DNA of 17,690 bases from Lysobacterales bacterium CG_4_10_14_3_um_filter_64_11 (lineage in GTDB: Bacteria; Pseudomonadota; Gammaproteobacteria; Xanthomonadales; Xanthomonadaceae), in assembly GCA_002782905.1 (NCBI GenBank), contig PFJA01000106.1:1-17690 (forward strand), given 5' to 3'. Every line of letters starts with the position of its first letter. The stretch's first letter is position 1. Of this stretch, positions 16,876 to 17,690 are shown piece by piece. The notes under the pieces are model-generated. The model was not told the DNA's origin. It searched no databases and was given only the letters and a program-made list of their open reading frames with translations. Made by a program: the position numbers and the translations under genes.

Positions 16876-17690
16876 ATGGCACTGGCTGGCTCGCTGAAAG
16901 CGCCAATCGAACGCCTGCTACTTAGCGCTGATGTCGGCATCGATGGTGATCGGCCCTGGGACATGCAGGTGCACGAACCGCGGCTCTACGCGCGCCTGCT
17001 CGCGCAAGGCTCACTCGGGCTGGGCGATAGCTACATGGAGGGCTGGTGGGACACGCGCGATCTGGACGGCCTGCTGTACCGGCTGTTGCAGGCACGACTG
17101 GAACAGCGCCAACCCGGCCTCGCCGCGTTATGGGCGTGGTTGCGCGCACTGCTGGTCAACGAGCAGAGCCGCCGCCGCAGTTTTGCGGTCGGAAAGCGCC
17201 ATTACGACATCGGCAACGACCTGTACCGGGCGATGCTGGGCGAACGCATGGTGTACAGCTGCGGCTACTGGGCCAGCGCCGATAGCCTTGATACCGCGCA
17301 GGAAGCCAAGCTCGACTTGGTCTGCCGCAAACTGATGTTGCAACCGGGCCAACGCCTGCTCGACATCGGCTGCGGCTGGGGCGAGTTGCTGAAGTTCGCC
17401 GCCGAGCGCTACGACGTGAGCGGCGTCGGGGTAACCATTTCGCGTCAGCAGGCCGCGTACGCGCAGCAATTGTGCGCCGGGCTGCCGGTGGAAATCCGAC
17501 TGTGCGATTACCGCGAAATGGACGGCCATTTCGATCGCGTCGCCTCGATCGGCATGTTCGAACATGTCGGCGTACGCAACTACGCACGGTTCTTCACGCA
17601 AGTGCGCAGCCACTTGCATGAACGCGGCTTGGCCTTGCTGCACACGATCGGCAGCAACGTCTCGCGCACCCACACCGATCCCTGGATCGG
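16876..17690 (+). CDS. cfa: Cyclopropane-fatty-acyl-phospholipid synthase, partial
   Basis: The frame runs off the right edge after 271 codons; the E. coli enzyme has 382, so about 110 are missing. It transfers a methylene from S-adenosylmethionine to the cis double bond of membrane phospholipid acyl chains, usually in stationary phase or acid stress. The N-terminal domain has 'QGSLGLGDSYMEGWW' (44-58). The catalytic domain has 'GKRHYDIGNDLYRAML' (106-121), 'YSCGYW' with Cys129, SAM motif 'LLDIGCGWGELLKFA' (161-175), 'GVTIS', 'FEHVG' with Glu229, and 'LLHTIGS' with His256. The last three residues correspond to the bicarbonate-site residues Cys139, Glu239 and His266 of E. coli by a constant offset of 10. 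The Shine-Dalgarno AAAGGAGG (16864-16871) is near-perfect, 4 nt before the ATG, and is the strongest in the window. Confidence 0.96.
   Translation, partial: MALAGSLKAPIERLLLSADVGIDGDRPWDMQVHEPRLYARLLAQGSLGLGDSYMEGWWDTRDLDGLLYRLLQARLEQRQPGLAALWAWLRALLVNEQSRRRSFAVGKRHYDIGNDLYRAMLGERMVYSCGYWASADSLDTAQEAKLDLVCRKLMLQPGQRLLDIGCGWGELLKFAAERYDVSGVGVTISRQQAAYAQQLCAGLPVEIRLCDYREMDGHFDRVASIGMFEHVGVRNYARFFTQVRSHLHERGLALLHTIGSNVSRTHTDPWI

Overview
The window looks like chromosomal core sequence of a GC-rich gammaproteobacterium. Three things suggest Xanthomonadales (Xanthomonadaceae or Rhodanobacteraceae): the protein styles, the gene order miaA-hfq-hflX-hflK-hflC-DUF2065, and a degenerate S4/pseudouridine-synthase paralogue that I recall from Xanthomonas and Stenotrophomonas relatives. 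I could not run a search, so the taxon is inferred. Nearly every base is coding, and no gap exceeds 300 bp. I see no tRNA, rRNA, insertion sequence, prophage or CRISPR array.

Positions 1-6448 form one minus-strand block, read right to left: putP (Na+/proline symporter), miaA (tRNA A37 prenyltransferase), hfq (RNA chaperone), hflX (ribosome-splitting GTPase), hflK and hflC (SPFH regulators of FtsH) and a partial DUF2065 gene cut by the left edge. Spacings are tight: 3 bp for putP/miaA, an overlap for hfq/hflX, and an ATGA overlap for hflK/hflC. Two wider gaps, before hfq (102 bp) and before hflK (161 bp), hold dyads and a promoter-like sequence. This is the 'hfl superoperon' of translation and membrane-protein quality control, here with a proline transporter in front.

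Positions 6605-9918 are a plus-strand pair: uvrA (nucleotide excision repair) and a hot-dog acyl-CoA thioesterase that overlaps it by ATGA. They converge on yjdM (PhnA-like zinc-ribbon protein). A COG2509-type FAD-dependent dehydrogenase is divergent from yjdM. Then come a 31-residue lysine-rich mini-gene, a ybiI-type DksA/TraR zinc-finger gene (minus), and a MASE2-GGDEF diguanylate cyclase (plus).

Positions 13960-16606 hold an RNA-related group: the catalytically degenerate S4/RsuA-like protein (plus), a DUF2058 (YaiL-like) protein, an intact RluA-family pseudouridine synthase, and a GFA-family zinc protein (all minus). The right edge has the first 271 codons of cfa (cyclopropane fatty acid synthase), with a near-perfect ribosome binding site and a hairpin in its leader.

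I found no convincing new multi-gene system. The points most worth checking are the S4/RsuA-like protein that has lost its catalytic motif, the paired dyads in the hfq leader, the small lysine-rich ORF, and the cyclase with a broken inhibitory site.
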